From positions 1-64,000 of the forward strand of contig NZ_CAMPJO010000015.1 of assembly GCF_946886895.1 (NCBI RefSeq): a stretch of 64,000 bases of DNA, given 5' to 3'. Each line of letters starts with the position of its first letter. The first letter of the stretch is position 1. Positions 47,703-60,881 of the stretch are shown here, one piece after another. The translations under genes were made by a program, and so were the position numbers. The notes below the pieces were generated by a model that was not told the DNA's origin, did no database searches, and was given only the letters and a program-made list of their open reading frames with translations. The DNA is from an uncultured Marinobacter sp. (GTDB lineage Bacteria; Pseudomonadota; Gammaproteobacteria; Pseudomonadales; Oleiphilaceae).

Positions 47703-48404
47703 TCAGACCTGACCGAGAATGAACCCGGCAAGAGCCAGGTCCGCAGGTACGGTGATTTTGAGATTGTCTGGCCGCCCCTCAACCAGTACCGGCATCTTAC
47801 CGGAAAATTCCAGGGCCGAGGACTCATCCGTTACCCGCCTACCCTCCGAGATGGCTGTCTCAAGGGCATTCATCAGCAGGGAATACCGGAACATCTGAGG
47901 CGTAAGCGCTCGCCAGAGCTGACTGCGGTCCGTGGTTTCGATGACTTCAGGCAACGGCCCGGGGCCGGCCTTTTTAAGGGTGTCTGCCACGGGGGTGGCG
48001 AGCAGGCCACCTACCGGGTGGTGTTGCACGCGGGCCACCAGGTTTTCCAGGTCGCTGGCCCTCAGGCAGGGGCGCGCGGCATCGTGAACCAGCACCCAGT
48101 CATCGCTTCGCACGTCGCCGGCCAGAGCCTGCAGGGCAGCGAGCACGGAATCCGCACGCTCCACCCCACCCGTACAGGTGCGGATACGTGGGTCCCGGCT
48201 GGCCTCGGTATCCGGCCACCACTGATCAACAGCACTCAATGGCACCATACAGCCGGCAAACCGTCCGGACGCCAACAGGCGTGACAGGGTGATGTCGAGG
48301 ACACACCGGCCAGCAATCTTCAGGTACTGCTTGGGACACTCGGCCTGCATTCGCTGGCCGATACCGGCGGCGGGAACGATCAGCCAGAAACGGGGCTCAG
48401 ACAT
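47703..48404 (-). CDS. ispD: 2-C-methyl-D-erythritol 4-phosphate cytidylyltransferase (233 aa)
   Basis: MEP-pathway CTP transferase. The nucleotide-binding [19 protein letters not shown] (residues 10-28), [11 protein letters not shown] (about 102-112), and [15 protein letters not shown] near residue 160 are signature elements. The region is ftsB-ispD-ispF-truD, all minus strand with short gaps, and probably one operon running on into surE-pcm-DUF368. Confidence 0.96.
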   Translation of the reverse strand: MSEPRFWLIVPAAGIGQRMQAECPKQYLKIAGRCVLDITLSRLLASGRFAGCMVPLSAVDQWWPDTEASRDPRIRTCTGGVERADSVLAALQALAGDVRSDDWVLVHDAARPCLRASDLENLVARVQHHPVGGLLATPVADTLKKAGPGPLPEVIETTDRSQLWRALTPQMFRYSLLMNALETAISEGRRVTDESSALEFSGKMPVLVEGRPDNLKITVPADLALAGFILGQV

Positions 48405-48415
48405 TGGGGAAACTA

Positions 48416-48688
48416 TCAGTTTTCAACCACGAGAAAGAAAGTTTCATCCTCCCGGATCAACCCGAGATTCATTCGGGCACGCTCCTCAACCGCACCCTTC
48501 TGGTTGCGAAGATTTCGCACTTCCGCGTACAGGCGTTCGTTGCGAACCGCCAGTTCAGCGTTTTCATCCCGCTGCTCGGTGATGGACTGCTGCAGCGCCC
48601 AGACCTGCGCAAAACTGCCCTCGCCGACCCACAAGCGTACCTGCAGCAGCAATATAAGCACAATCATGAGAGCCCAGAGCAACTTCAT
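48416..48688 (-). CDS. ftsB: Cell division protein FtsB (90 aa)
   Basis: Bitopic division protein that forms the FtsQLB complex. A single N-terminal membrane segment (about residues 3-20) is followed by a coiled coil (about 28-65, ENAELAVRNERLYAEV) and the conserved EERARMNLGLIREDETFF tail. Length and place between eno and ispD are standard. The 200-base gap upstream holds the eno terminator and presumably this operon's promoter. Confidence 0.95.
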   Translation of the reverse strand: MKLLWALMIVLILLLQVRLWVGEGSFAQVWALQQSITEQRDENAELAVRNERLYAEVRNLRNQKGAVEERARMNLGLIREDETFFLVVEN

Positions 48689-48789
48689 TGCCGATTCCGT
48701 TCAAACAGTAGCCGATCAAAAATTCAACGTTGGACGTTAAGTATAGACGTTAGAGTAGATTAACAACAAATTCTTCTAACTGATTGTGC

Positions 48790-48835
48790 AAAAAGGCCAT
48801 CGTGACTGAATTTTCATTCAAAACACGATGGCCTT
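48790..48835 (-). terminator. Terminator of eno
   Basis: A 12-bp stem AAGGCCATCGTG/CACGATGGCCTT encloses a 19-base loop that has its own small TGAAT-type pairing; on the minus strand it exits into five T. It lies about 55 bases past the eno stop. Confidence 0.88.
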
Positions 48836-48890
48836 AACATTTTGTTACCCCAGGCGATCGGAATCAGGGGTTAACGGGAGGTCCCGGCAC

Positions 48891-50213
<1,323 letters not shown>

Positions 50214-50243
50214 CTAGAAGGTTATGACTTATAGTTCAATCGA

Positions 50244-50357
50244 GAGTAGGCGGGGTATGGCTTCACGAAACTGTGCGGAGCCATGGATGGCGGAGCCCAA
50301 GCGTCACAGGGATGTGCCGCAAGGAGCGTGTTTCGTGAAGCCATACCTCGCCTGCTC
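50244..50357 (+). repeat. Dispersed cloverleaf palindrome, copy 3 (divergent)
   Basis: Arms of 28 bases (50244-50271 and 50330-50357) pair at 26 Watson-Crick and two G-T positions. The 58-base interior has hairpins GCCATGGATGGC (50280-50291) and CACAGGGATGTG (50305-50316), again with GGA in each loop. Layout equals copies 1 and 2, but most of the sequence differs, so it is a separate subfamily. It lies between eno and kdsA and in plus orientation reads antisense to both. Confidence 0.85.
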
Positions 50358-50393
50358 GCTCCCCCCAAGCAAAACAGAAACAAACATCGCCAA

Positions 50394-52912
<2,519 letters not shown>

Positions 52913-52957
52913 TCATCTCAAGATGGGACGCCAGACTACCAGAAAGCCGCCCCTGAC

Positions 52958-54301
52958 TCAATCACAATCCCGCTCCACAACGATGCGCCAGCCGGCGGCT
53001 GGGGCCTCCCCACAGTATTTGCCGGAAAGCCACAAATCGCCAACAGCAATGAGTTCGCCATTGCCTTCCGGCCCCTCGAAAACCAGCGGCATCCGGGCTC
53101 TTTCCCAGGTTGGTACCCGCTGCTCCTGCAGCCATTTTTTCAAGGGCCTGGAGGGTCCGTCAGGGCGTGGCCGAATGCGCTCGCCCCCCTGCCTCGTAGA
53201 TATTCGTATTGGTGGCGCACTGCCGACCGGGTTAGCGACCGCGTGCAGCGTCAAGCGCCAACGGCCGACAGTCACTGTTTGCCCCGGCAGTAACGACTGC
53301 GGCGCCACCTCCTCCGCACACGAATCCGGTACCAGATAGATCCAGCCGTGGAATCGACGCAGGGAATAGCCATCGCCGCGACATTCCGGCTCACAGTCCG
53401 GAGCCGACAACAGCAAATCGTTGAGCACCTGGCTCCAGTCTGCCACCGCCGGAAACCGATAACCGGCCCGGGTAATCCACCAGTGCAGCAGGTTTTTCTG
53501 TTCCACGGGGCTCAAGCCGAGCATTTGCGCCACCCGCAACCGGCCTTCGCCACCGGCAACCGAGGCGTAGTGTATCTGCGCCAGCGCGGCCGCCAGTTCC
53601 TGTTGTTCGCCACAGGCCCGGGCACTGTGGCCAAGACGCTTGATCAGGGAAGGCCAGCGGGATTTGAGCAGCGGCATAACCGAATGACGCAAAAAATTCC
53701 GGTCATGAGCCTGGTCGCTGTTGCTCGGATCTTCAACCCACTGGAGCCCTGCCTGCTCTGCCCAGCTCTGGAGTTGTTGACGGTTGAAGGCCAGCAGGGG
53801 CCGGTGTAACTGCCCAGCCCCCAGCTTACGGGTAGACGGCATGCCCGCCAGCCCAGCGACACCACTGCCGCGCAACAGACGAAACAGCACCGTCTCGGCC
53901 TGATCGTCGCCGTGATGGGCCATCAACAGCAAATCACCGGGGGCGAGCAGACGCTCGAATTCACGATAGCGGGCCTCGCGAGCAGCGCCTTCGACGCCGG
54001 CACCGTCACCAACCGGAACGGTCACCCGCCGGACCTGCAGCGGGACACCCAGGGCCTGGCATCGGGACTCACAGAAGGTTTCTGTCTCCCCGGCGTTGGG
54101 CTGAAGCTGATGATTCACATGTATGGCATTCACAGCACCCGGCCGGGGATAGCAGTAAACGCAGAGATGCAGCAGCAAAGTGGAATCCAGGCCGCCGCTG
54201 AGGGCGACCCAGAGTCTTTCGTGATCAGGCAGCGCCCTGACCGGGGCACACACGGCCTCTGGCCAGGCAAAACCGGCCCCCGGGCTAGCGCCCGGTGTCA
54301 T
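52958..54301 (-). CDS. tilS: tRNA(Ile)-lysidine synthetase (447 aa)
   Basis: Converts the wobble C of tRNA-Ile(CAU) to lysidine. The PP-loop [14 protein letters not shown] is near residues 33-46, followed by [10 protein letters not shown] and [30 protein letters not shown]-terminal substrate-binding domain completes it ([26 protein letters not shown]). Its ATG lies inside the 3' end of accA (17-base overlap). Downstream, pyrG starts 88 bases later. Confidence 0.95.
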   Translation of the reverse strand: MTPGASPGAGFAWPEAVCAPVRALPDHERLWVALSGGLDSTLLLHLCVYCYPRPGAVNAIHVNHQLQPNAGETETFCESRCQALGVPLQVRRVTVPVGDGAGVEGAAREARYREFERLLAPGDLLLMAHHGDDQAETVLFRLLRGSGVAGLAGMPSTRKLGAGQLHRPLLAFNRQQLQSWAEQAGLQWVEDPSNSDQAHDRNFLRHSVMPLLKSRWPSLIKRLGHSARACGEQQELAAALAQIHYASVAGGEGRLRVAQMLGLSPVEQKNLLHWWITRAGYRFPAVADWSQVLNDLLLSAPDCEPECRGDGYSLRRFHGWIYLVPDSCAEEVAPQSLLPGQTVTVGRWRLTLHAVANPVGSAPPIRISTRQGGERIRPRPDGPSRPLKKWLQEQRVPTWERARMPLVFEGPEGNGELIAVGDLWLSGKYCGEAPAAGWRIVVERDCD

Positions 54302-55238
54302 ATCGGGTCAGTCGCTCGTAGCGACGGGATACCAGCTCGTCCACCGGCAAACGGCTCAACTCGGCCACACCCCTGGCCAGGATTTCATGCAGCGATTTCG
54401 CCATCTTCTGCGGGTTGCGATGGGCGCCTCCGAGCGGCTCCTGAATCACGTTGTCGGCCAGCCCGAGCGCCTTGAGCCGGTCAGCGGTCACCCCCATGGC
54501 CTCCGCTGCCTGGGCGGCGTATTCGGCACTTTTCCAAAGAATGGAGGCACAGCCCTCCGGCGAAATCACCGCGTAGGTGGAATACTGCAGCATGTTCAGT
54601 TGATCACAGACGCCAATCGCCAGTGCGCCACCAGACCCCCCTTCACCAATCACGGTAGAGATAATCGGCGTCTTGAGGCGGGACATGACGGCCAGGTTGA
54701 AGGCAATGGCCTCACTCTGGCCACGCTCTTCTGCACCAATGCCGGGATAGGCGCCCGGGGTATCGATAAAGGTCAGTATGGGCATACTGAAACGTTCCGC
54801 CATTTCCATCAGGCGAAGCGCCTTGCGGTAGCCTTCAGGCCGGGGCATACCAAAATTACGCTTGACCTTGTCACGAATCTCGCGCCCTTTCTGGTGACCA
54901 ATCACCATCACCGGCTTGTCGTCCAGGCGCGCGGTGCCGCCCACAATGGCGTGATCGTCGGCGTAGCGACGATCACCGTGCAGCTCGTCGAAATCCTCAA
55001 ACACCGACTCGATGTAGTCCAGGGTGTAGGGCCGGCGCGGGTGCCTTGCCAGCCGGGCCACATCCCAGGGCTGGAGGTCGGAGAAAATACTCTCCGTGAG
55101 ACTGACGCTTTTCTTCTTCAGCCGGGTGATTTCGTCGGAGATGTTGATGTCTGTGTCGTTACCCACCATGCGAAGCTCCTCGATCTTGGCTTCGAGGTCG
55201 GCAATGGGCTGTTCAAAATCCAGATAGTTAGGGTTCAT
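54285..55238 (-). CDS. accA: Acetyl-CoA carboxylase carboxyltransferase alpha (317 aa)
   Basis: Alpha half of the carboxyltransferase that makes malonyl-CoA for fatty-acid synthesis. Begins [66 protein letters not shown] and the oxyanion region [15 protein letters not shown] are conserved. A 142-base gap separates it from dnaE and has a weak promoter-like pair (TTTAGC, TATCTT). Confidence 0.97.
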   Translation of the reverse strand: MNPNYLDFEQPIADLEAKIEELRMVGNDTDINISDEITRLKKKSVSLTESIFSDLQPWDVARLARHPRRPYTLDYIESVFEDFDELHGDRRYADDHAIVGGTARLDDKPVMVIGHQKGREIRDKVKRNFGMPRPEGYRKALRLMEMAERFSMPILTFIDTPGAYPGIGAEERGQSEAIAFNLAVMSRLKTPIISTVIGEGGSGGALAIGVCDQLNMLQYSTYAVISPEGCASILWKSAEYAAQAAEAMGVTADRLKALGLADNVIQEPLGGAHRNPQKMAKSLHEILARGVAELSRLPVDELVSRRYERLTRYDTGR

Positions 55239-55380
55239 GATGATCCGTCATTTTTTGCCAGGCGGGACAGCGCTCCGCCAAACCAGAATTTGGGACAAAG
55301 ATAGCAGCGCCCGGTCAGTGGCTAAAGCGGACATTGGTATGAGTCCGCAATCTGACTAATTTTTAATTTTCCTGAGTGAC

Positions 55381-58300
55381 TCAATCATAGACCAGTTCAA
55401 CGAACTGGTCTCCCACCAGGTACCGGAGTTCCAGTAGCAGGTTGTCATCCGGCTGCACCCTCCAGGCGTCTCCCAGTTCAATGCGGGTGGTGGCCTCCGG
55501 GCTGCTGTATTCGATCCAGACTGGACTGCCTTCGCACCGGAAGGGCCGCAGGGTGGTGTCCAGCTTTTCAAGCAAGCCGTTGCGAAGCTGATCGGCATGC
55601 AGGTTAAGCTTCAGGCCCCGGCTGAACTGCTGCCGCGCCGTGGCCACATCCATCACCGAGCTGACCCGCATCTTCATCTGGCCGGAATAGTCATCGTGGC
55701 TAACCTGACCCTCCACCACAATCACCTGATCCGACTGCAGCAACTCCCGGTTCTCAAAAAACGCTTCAGAGAACAGCGTCGCCTCAATGCGGGCGCTACG
55801 GTCGTCCAGGGTAATAAAGCACATGGTGGAACCGGTGCGGGTTTTCATGGTGCGCTGGGCCACCACCAGCCCGGCCACACGCTGCGGTGCTTTGTTGGGC
55901 TTCAGATCGGCAATGGACGACCGGACAAAACGACGCACTTCCTTTTCATATTCATCAAACGGATGACCGGTCAGGTAAAGCCCCAGGGTATCCTTCTCGC
56001 CTTTGAGCCGCTGTTTTTCCGGCCACTCCCGGACACCGGCAACATCGGCGTAGGGATTGCCGCCCTCACCGGCTTCCAGCATCTCGCCAAACATGTCCGT
56101 CATGCCCACGGTTTCGTTGCGCGACTGCTGGTCGGCCTGCTGTACGGCCTTGTCGATGCTGGCCATCAGCTGGGCCCGGCCGGCACCCAGTTTGTCCATG
56201 GCACCGGAGCGAATCAGAGCCTCCATGGCACGTTTGTTAACCTTTTTCAGATCCACCCGACGGCAGAAGTCGAAAATATCCTGATAGGGTTCTCCGTTAC
56301 CTCGCCCCTCGACAATACTCTGGATCGGCCCCTCTCCCAGGCCCTTGATGGCACCCAGGCCATACACGATCTGGCCGTCGTCGTTCACGGTGAACGTGAA
56401 CTCGGACCGGCTGACATCCGGCACCAGCAGGTCGAGCTTCATGTTGCGGCATTCTTCGACGAGCGTGACCACCTTGTCGGTGTTCTGCATATCCGCCGTC
56501 AGCACCGCCGCCATGAATTCCGCCGGATAGTGGGCTTTCAGCCACAGGGTCTGATAGGACACCAGCGCGTAGGCCGCGGAATGCGATTTATTGAAACCGT
56601 AGCCGGCGAACTTTTCCACCAGGTCAAAGATGTTTTCCGCCAGGGTCTTGTTGATGCCGTTGGTCTCGCAACCATCCAGGAAGAACTGTTTCTGTTTGGC
56701 CATCTCCTCGGGCTTTTTCTTACCCATGGCCCGGCGGAGCATGTCCGCGTTGCCAAGGGTGTAGCCGGCCATTACCTGGGCGATCTGCATGACCTGCTCC
56801 TGGTAAAGGATAACCCCGTATGTGGGCTCAAGAACCGGTTTCAGGCCGTCATACTGATAGTCCGGGTGCGGGAACGACATGGGCTGGCGCCCGTGCTTCC
56901 GATCGATGAAGTCGTCCACCATGCCGGATTGCAGTGGCCCAGGGCGGAACAGCGCCACCAGGGCGATCATGTCTTCCAGGGAGTCCGGTTGCAGGCGGCG
57001 GATCAGATCCTTCATGCCCCGGGATTCCAACTGGAACACCGCGGTGGTTTCCGCCTTCTTGAGCATGTCGAACGACGGCACGTCGTCCAGCGGAATCTCA
57101 TTGATGTCCAGGGGCGCCAGGCCACGCTTCTCCCGGCGCGGGTTGATCATCTTCAGCGCCCAGTCAATGATCGTCAGCGTGCGCAGCCCGAGAAAGTCAA
57201 ACTTCACCAGGCCGGCGTCTTCCACGTCGCCCTTGTCGAACTGGGTGACCAGGCTGCCGCCCTCGTCGTCGCAGTACAGCGGTGAAAAATCGGTAATCTT
57301 GGTGGGCGCGATCACCACACCCCCGGCGTGCTTGCCGGCGTTACGGCAAACGCCTTCCAGCTTCAGGGCCATCTCCCAGATTTCCTGGGCTTCCTCGTCC
57401 TGATCCAGAAAATCCTTGAGCTGGGGCTCCTGAATCAGGGCCTTTTCAAGGGTCATGCCTGGCTCGAACGGAATCATCTTGGACAGCTTGTCCGCCAGCC
57501 CATAGGACTTACCCTGAACCCGGGCAACGTCCCGCACTACCGCTTTCGCCGCCATGGTACCGAAGGTGATGATCTGGGATACCGCCTCCCGACCGTACTT
57601 CTCAGCCACGTAGGCAATCACCCGATCCCGGCCTTCCATACAGAAGTCAACGTCAAAGTCGGGCATGGACACCCGTTCGGGGTTCAGGAACCGCTCGAAC
57701 AGCAAGTCATATTCCAGGGGGTCCAGGTCGGTGATCAACTGGGCATAGGCCACCAGGGAGCCGGCACCGGAGCCCCGGCCCGGCCCTACCGGCACGCCAT
57801 TGTTCTTGGCCCACTTGATGAAGTCCATCACGATGAGGAAGTAGCCCGGGAAGCCCATCTGAATGATGATATCCAGCTCGAAGTTCAGCCGCTTGTAGTA
57901 AGCCTCACGCTTGGCGTTGTACTCGGGGTCGTCCTTGCTCAACGTCTTGGCCAGTCGTTCTTCCAGCCCTTCTTCCGAAACCTTCCGGAAGTAATCATTC
58001 ATCGTCATCCCGTCCGGGATCGGGTAATTCGGCAGAAAGTACTCGCCCATACGGACGGTCACCGAGCAGCGACGGGCAATTTCAACGGTATTTTCGATGG
58101 CTTCCGGGATATCACTGAACAGCTCGATCATGTCGTCGGCGCTGCGCAGATACTGCTGATCGCTGAACCGGCGATCCCGTCGCGGATCATCCAGAGTGCG
58201 GCTTTCACCGATACAGACACGGGCCTCATGGGCTTCGAAATCGTCAGCGTCCAGAAAGTGAACGTCGTTGGTGGCCACCACCGGCAACGCCAGTTGCTCT

Positions 58301-58863
58301 GCCAGCCCCACACTCAGGTGCAGGCAGTCTTCGTCGCCGGCACGGCCGGTTCTCTGCAGTTCCAGATAGTAGGCATCAGGGTAGAGGCGGGCCCAGTAAG
58401 CCGCACGCTCCCGCGCCAGATCCGGCTTATCCGCCAGCAACGCCTTGCCGACATCCCCCAGCTTGCCACCCGACAGGGCAATCAGCCCGGCAGGCCGTGC
58501 CTCCAGCCACTGGCGTTGAATAATCGGCTTGCCAAAGCGCTGCCCCTCGGTATACCCCAAGGAGATGACTTCGGTCAGATTCAGGTACCCGTCGTTGTCG
58601 CGGGCCAGCAATGTGAGCCGAAACGGGTTATCCGGTTCATCCGGGTTTTCCAGCCACAGGTCCGCGCCGATGATGGGCTTGACCCCCGCTCCCATGGCGG
58701 CTTTGTAAAACCGGACCAGCGAACACATGTTGGACTGTTCCGTGAGCCCGACGGCCGGCATGCCCAGCTCGGCAACCCGGTTGATCAACGGCTTGACCCG
58801 GACCAGGCCGTCTACCATGGAGTACTCAGAGTGGACACGAAGATGTACAAAAGTCTGCGGCAT
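55381..58863 (-). CDS. dnaE: DNA polymerase III alpha subunit (1160 aa)
   Basis: Replicative polymerase subunit. N-terminal PHP domain ([15 protein letters not shown]), C-family catalytic Asp pair in [17 protein letters not shown] near residues 400-405, further palm/finger blocks ([41 protein letters not shown]), tandem helix-hairpin-helix region, and a C-terminal OB fold and tau-binding part. Length typical of DnaE1. It precedes accA, as in E. coli. Confidence 0.98.
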   Translation of the reverse strand: MPQTFVHLRVHSEYSMVDGLVRVKPLINRVAELGMPAVGLTEQSNMCSLVRFYKAAMGAGVKPIIGADLWLENPDEPDNPFRLTLLARDNDGYLNLTEVISLGYTEGQRFGKPIIQRQWLEARPAGLIALSGGKLGDVGKALLADKPDLARERAAYWARLYPDAYYLELQRTGRAGDEDCLHLSVGLAEQLALPVVATNDVHFLDADDFEAHEARVCIGESRTLDDPRRDRRFSDQQYLRSADDMIELFSDIPEAIENTVEIARRCSVTVRMGEYFLPNYPIPDGMTMNDYFRKVSEEGLEERLAKTLSKDDPEYNAKREAYYKRLNFELDIIIQMGFPGYFLIVMDFIKWAKNNGVPVGPGRGSGAGSLVAYAQLITDLDPLEYDLLFERFLNPERVSMPDFDVDFCMEGRDRVIAYVAEKYGREAVSQIITFGTMAAKAVVRDVARVQGKSYGLADKLSKMIPFEPGMTLEKALIQEPQLKDFLDQDEEAQEIWEMALKLEGVCRNAGKHAGGVVIAPTKITDFSPLYCDDEGGSLVTQFDKGDVEDAGLVKFDFLGLRTLTIIDWALKMINPRREKRGLAPLDINEIPLDDVPSFDMLKKAETTAVFQLESRGMKDLIRRLQPDSLEDMIALVALFRPGPLQSGMVDDFIDRKHGRQPMSFPHPDYQYDGLKPVLEPTYGVILYQEQVMQIAQVMAGYTLGNADMLRRAMGKKKPEEMAKQKQFFLDGCETNGINKTLAENIFDLVEKFAGYGFNKSHSAAYALVSYQTLWLKAHYPAEFMAAVLTADMQNTDKVVTLVEECRNMKLDLLVPDVSRSEFTFTVNDDGQIVYGLGAIKGLGEGPIQSIVEGRGNGEPYQDIFDFCRRVDLKKVNKRAMEALIRSGAMDKLGAGRAQLMASIDKAVQQADQQSRNETVGMTDMFGEMLEAGEGGNPYADVAGVREWPEKQRLKGEKDTLGLYLTGHPFDEYEKEVRRFVRSSIADLKPNKAPQRVAGLVVAQRTMKTRTGSTMCFITLDDRSARIEATLFSEAFFENRELLQSDQVIVVEGQVSHDDYSGQMKMRVSSVMDVATARQQFSRGLKLNLHADQLRNGLLEKLDTTLRPFRCEGSPVWIEYSSPEATTRIELGDAWRVQPDDNLLLELRYLVGDQFVELVYD

Positions 58864-58912
58864 AGCGTCAGGTCATTCCTGCTTGTTCAAACGGTTGGGG
58901 CATCGTCGGCAC

Positions 58913-59380
58913 TCAACGGCTGATCAGTGCCCGGATACCGGTTTCAGTCTGCGCACCAAAACGGGCCTCGAGCAAATCCCCGCCTGGATTAACAACAAAC
59001 GTGGCCGGCAGGCCAACGGGCAACGCCCAACCCAGTGCCGGTCCCGGGTCCTCCGCCAGCAAGGTGAACTCTATGCCCATCCGCTCACCAAGGCGCACCA
59101 GGGCTTCGCCCTCAACACCATCAAAATTGACACCCAGGACGGTTATATTCGGGGCTTTATCCAGCTCATTCAGTTCCGGGATTTCCTCAAGGCACGGCTT
59201 ACACCATTCCGCCCAGTAATTCACCAGCACCCACCGGCCGCGCAAATTGTCCCAGGCCAGATTGGGCCCCTCGGCACGCTCAAACTCCTGTTTCTGGCAG
59301 CCCGTGAGCACCGTTGCCATAATGCACAGAAGCGCAAGGCCTGACCACAGGCGAACGCGTCGGGTTGCGGGGTACTGCAC
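58913..59380 (-). CDS. TlpA-like thioredoxin-fold lipoprotein (155 aa)
   Basis: A periplasm-facing thiol-disulfide protein. MQYPATRRVRLWSGLALLC leads to a lipobox LTGC with Cys28; the thioredoxin-fold active site is WAEWCKPC near residues 66-73, and GLPATFVVNPGG supplies the cis-Pro motif. I chose the GTG at 59380 because AGGAGG lies seven bases upstream; a longer frame is unconserved. Divergent from the arsC-like gene. The partner substrate is unknown. Confidence 0.9.
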   Translation of the reverse strand: MQYPATRRVRLWSGLALLCIMATVLTGCQKQEFERAEGPNLAWDNLRGRWVLVNYWAEWCKPCLEEIPELNELDKAPNITVLGVNFDGVEGEALVRLGERMGIEFTLLAEDPGPALGWALPVGLPATFVVNPGGDLLEARFGAQTETGIRALISR

Positions 59381-59449
59381 TGGGTATCCTCCTGTTAGAC
59401 TACGGCCACACACTATCTGCGATACCCCTTCAGAGAATCAGACCAGAAG

Positions 59450-59803
59450 ATGACAGAACCAACCCGGATTTTCCACAACCCGCGCTGTTCCAAATCGCGT
59501 CAAGCCCTTGAACTGCTTATGGAACGAGGCATCGAACCGGACATTATACGCTACCTCGAAGCGCCACCGACAGAACGGGAGCTCGACGATATCCTGACGG
59601 CCCTGGCCTGCGAACCCCGGGCGCTGATGCGCACGAAAGAGAAAGAGTATAAAGAACTCGGGCTGGATAATCCCGGTTTGAGTCGGAATCAACTTATTGC
59701 CGCCATGGTGGCCAACCCGAAACTGATTGAGCGACCGATTGTCATCGCCAACGGCAGGGCGGTCCTGGGTCGTCCGCCGGAACAGATACTGACTATTCTG
59801 TGA
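59450..59803 (+). CDS. arsC: Arsenate reductase (glutaredoxin-type) family protein (117 aa)
   Basis: Thioredoxin-fold ArsC family protein. RIFHNPRCSKSRQALELL carries the single catalytic Cys at residue 13, followed by the LMRTKEKEYKELGL Arg block and RPIVIANGRAVLGRPPE. No arsR, arsB or acr gene is near, so it may be a housekeeping ArsC/YfgD-like enzyme rather than part of an arsenic operon. Its end abuts the wrbA region. Confidence 0.85.
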   Translation: MTEPTRIFHNPRCSKSRQALELLMERGIEPDIIRYLEAPPTERELDDILTALACEPRALMRTKEKEYKELGLDNPGLSRNQLIAAMVANPKLIERPIVIANGRAVLGRPPEQILTIL

Positions 59804-59832
59804 GTCTCAAACTCCAAAAGGACGAACGCCGG

Positions 59833-60438
59833 ATGCCAGAGCAAGAGCCCTACGTACTGATCGTATATTACAGCCGCAACGGGCAAACAGCCGAACTGGC
59901 CACCCAGATCAGCCGGGGCGTGGCCCGTGTCAGCGGCATCGAAGCCAGGATACGCTCGGTACCACCGGTGGCCGCTGAAACCACCCAGGCGCTTCCGCCA
60001 GTGCCGGAGGCGGGGGCACCCTACGCCAGTAAAGCCGAGCTGGCCCAGTGCTCGGCGCTGGCCATTGGCAGCCCCACTCGCTTTGGCAACATGGCGGCGC
60101 CGCTCAAGCATTTTCTGGACAGCACCGGAGATCTGTGGCTCAGTGGCGCCCTGGAGGGCAAGCCTGCGGGCGCATTCACGTCCACGGGCAGCCTTCATGG
60201 TGGCCAGGAAGCCACCCTGCTCACCATGATGGTGCCACTGCTGCACCACGGCATGGTGCTCTGCGGCCTGCCCTACTCCGACAAAAACCTCAGCGGCACG
60301 GAGACCGGCGGCACGCCTTACGGCCCCTCCCACTGGGCCGGTACCGGCGCACAGCAACCTCTGAGCAGCCATGAAAAAGCACTGTGCCAGGCCTTTGGCG
60401 AGCGGCTGGCAACCCTGGCGCTGAAGCTGGCGAACTGA
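59833..60438 (+). CDS. wrbA: NAD(P)H:quinone oxidoreductase, WrbA-type flavoprotein (201 aa)
   Basis: Flavodoxin-fold FMN enzyme reducing quinones by two electrons. The FMN phosphate loop is VLIVYYSRNGQTAELA (about 8-23); ALAIGSPTRFGNMAAPLKHFLD and FTSTGSLHGGQEATLL are WrbA signatures. The ATG at 59833 gives the family start; a GTG at 59800 overlapping the arsC stop (GTGA) would add 11 residues. Co-directional with arsC and DUF2069 genes. Confidence 0.92.
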   Translation: MPEQEPYVLIVYYSRNGQTAELATQISRGVARVSGIEARIRSVPPVAAETTQALPPVPEAGAPYASKAELAQCSALAIGSPTRFGNMAAPLKHFLDSTGDLWLSGALEGKPAGAFTSTGSLHGGQEATLLTMMVPLLHHGMVLCGLPYSDKNLSGTETGGTPYGPSHWAGTGAQQPLSSHEKALCQAFGERLATLALKLAN

Positions 60439-60454
60439 CGCAACTGACCTCATC

Positions 60455-60850
60455 ATGGGGACCAATATTCACCGTTTCTGGACACTGACTATGCTCCACA
60501 ACCCGAAAGCCCGGAACACCGCCAGGGCGACCATCGGTCTGTATCTGGCCGTACTGGCCACACTTCTGGTTACCACCTTTTATCCGACCCCGGTGGCGGG
60601 GGTATCCGTGGCCCTGATATTGTCGGTCAAGCTTATTCCTCTGCTTGCCTTTGCGGTCCCCGTGTTCCGGGGCCACAATCGCGGTTACATCTGGCTGGCC
60701 TTTGTGGTGATTTTCTATTTCACTGAGGCCGTGGTCTCGGCCTGGCTGAGTCAGGGCGCCGCGGCGCCCGTCATACTGACGGTGCTGACCTTCCTGCTGT
60801 TCACAGTGGCCCTCGTTCACCTCAAAGTGAACCGCCCTGTGGCACACTGA
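60455..60850 (+). CDS. DUF2069 membrane protein (131 aa)
   Basis: Small inner-membrane protein of family DUF2069 (PF09842), function unknown. Four hydrophobic segments at about residues 26-43, 48-68, 76-92 and 101-121, ending in a short basic tail. The start is unclear (ATG at 60455 or 60491; neither has a strong ribosome site). It follows wrbA by 16 bases. Confidence 0.8.
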   Translation: MGTNIHRFWTLTMLHNPKARNTARATIGLYLAVLATLLVTTFYPTPVAGVSVALILSVKLIPLLAFAVPVFRGHNRGYIWLAFVVIFYFTEAVVSAWLSQGAAAPVILTVLTFLLFTVALVHLKVNRPVAH

Positions 60851-60881
60851 AACCCGAACGAATTCCGGGAAGCGTAACCCT

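Noticed and set aside
57328..58923. 531-codon and neighbouring 55597-57285 plus-strand frames opposite dnaE
   Set aside because: Antisense frames of dnaE without any recognisable family.
59450..59803. Arsenic resistance operon
   Set aside because: Only an ArsC-family protein is present; no arsR, arsB/acr3 or arsH nearby, and the arsC-wrbA context is a housekeeping one in pseudomonads.
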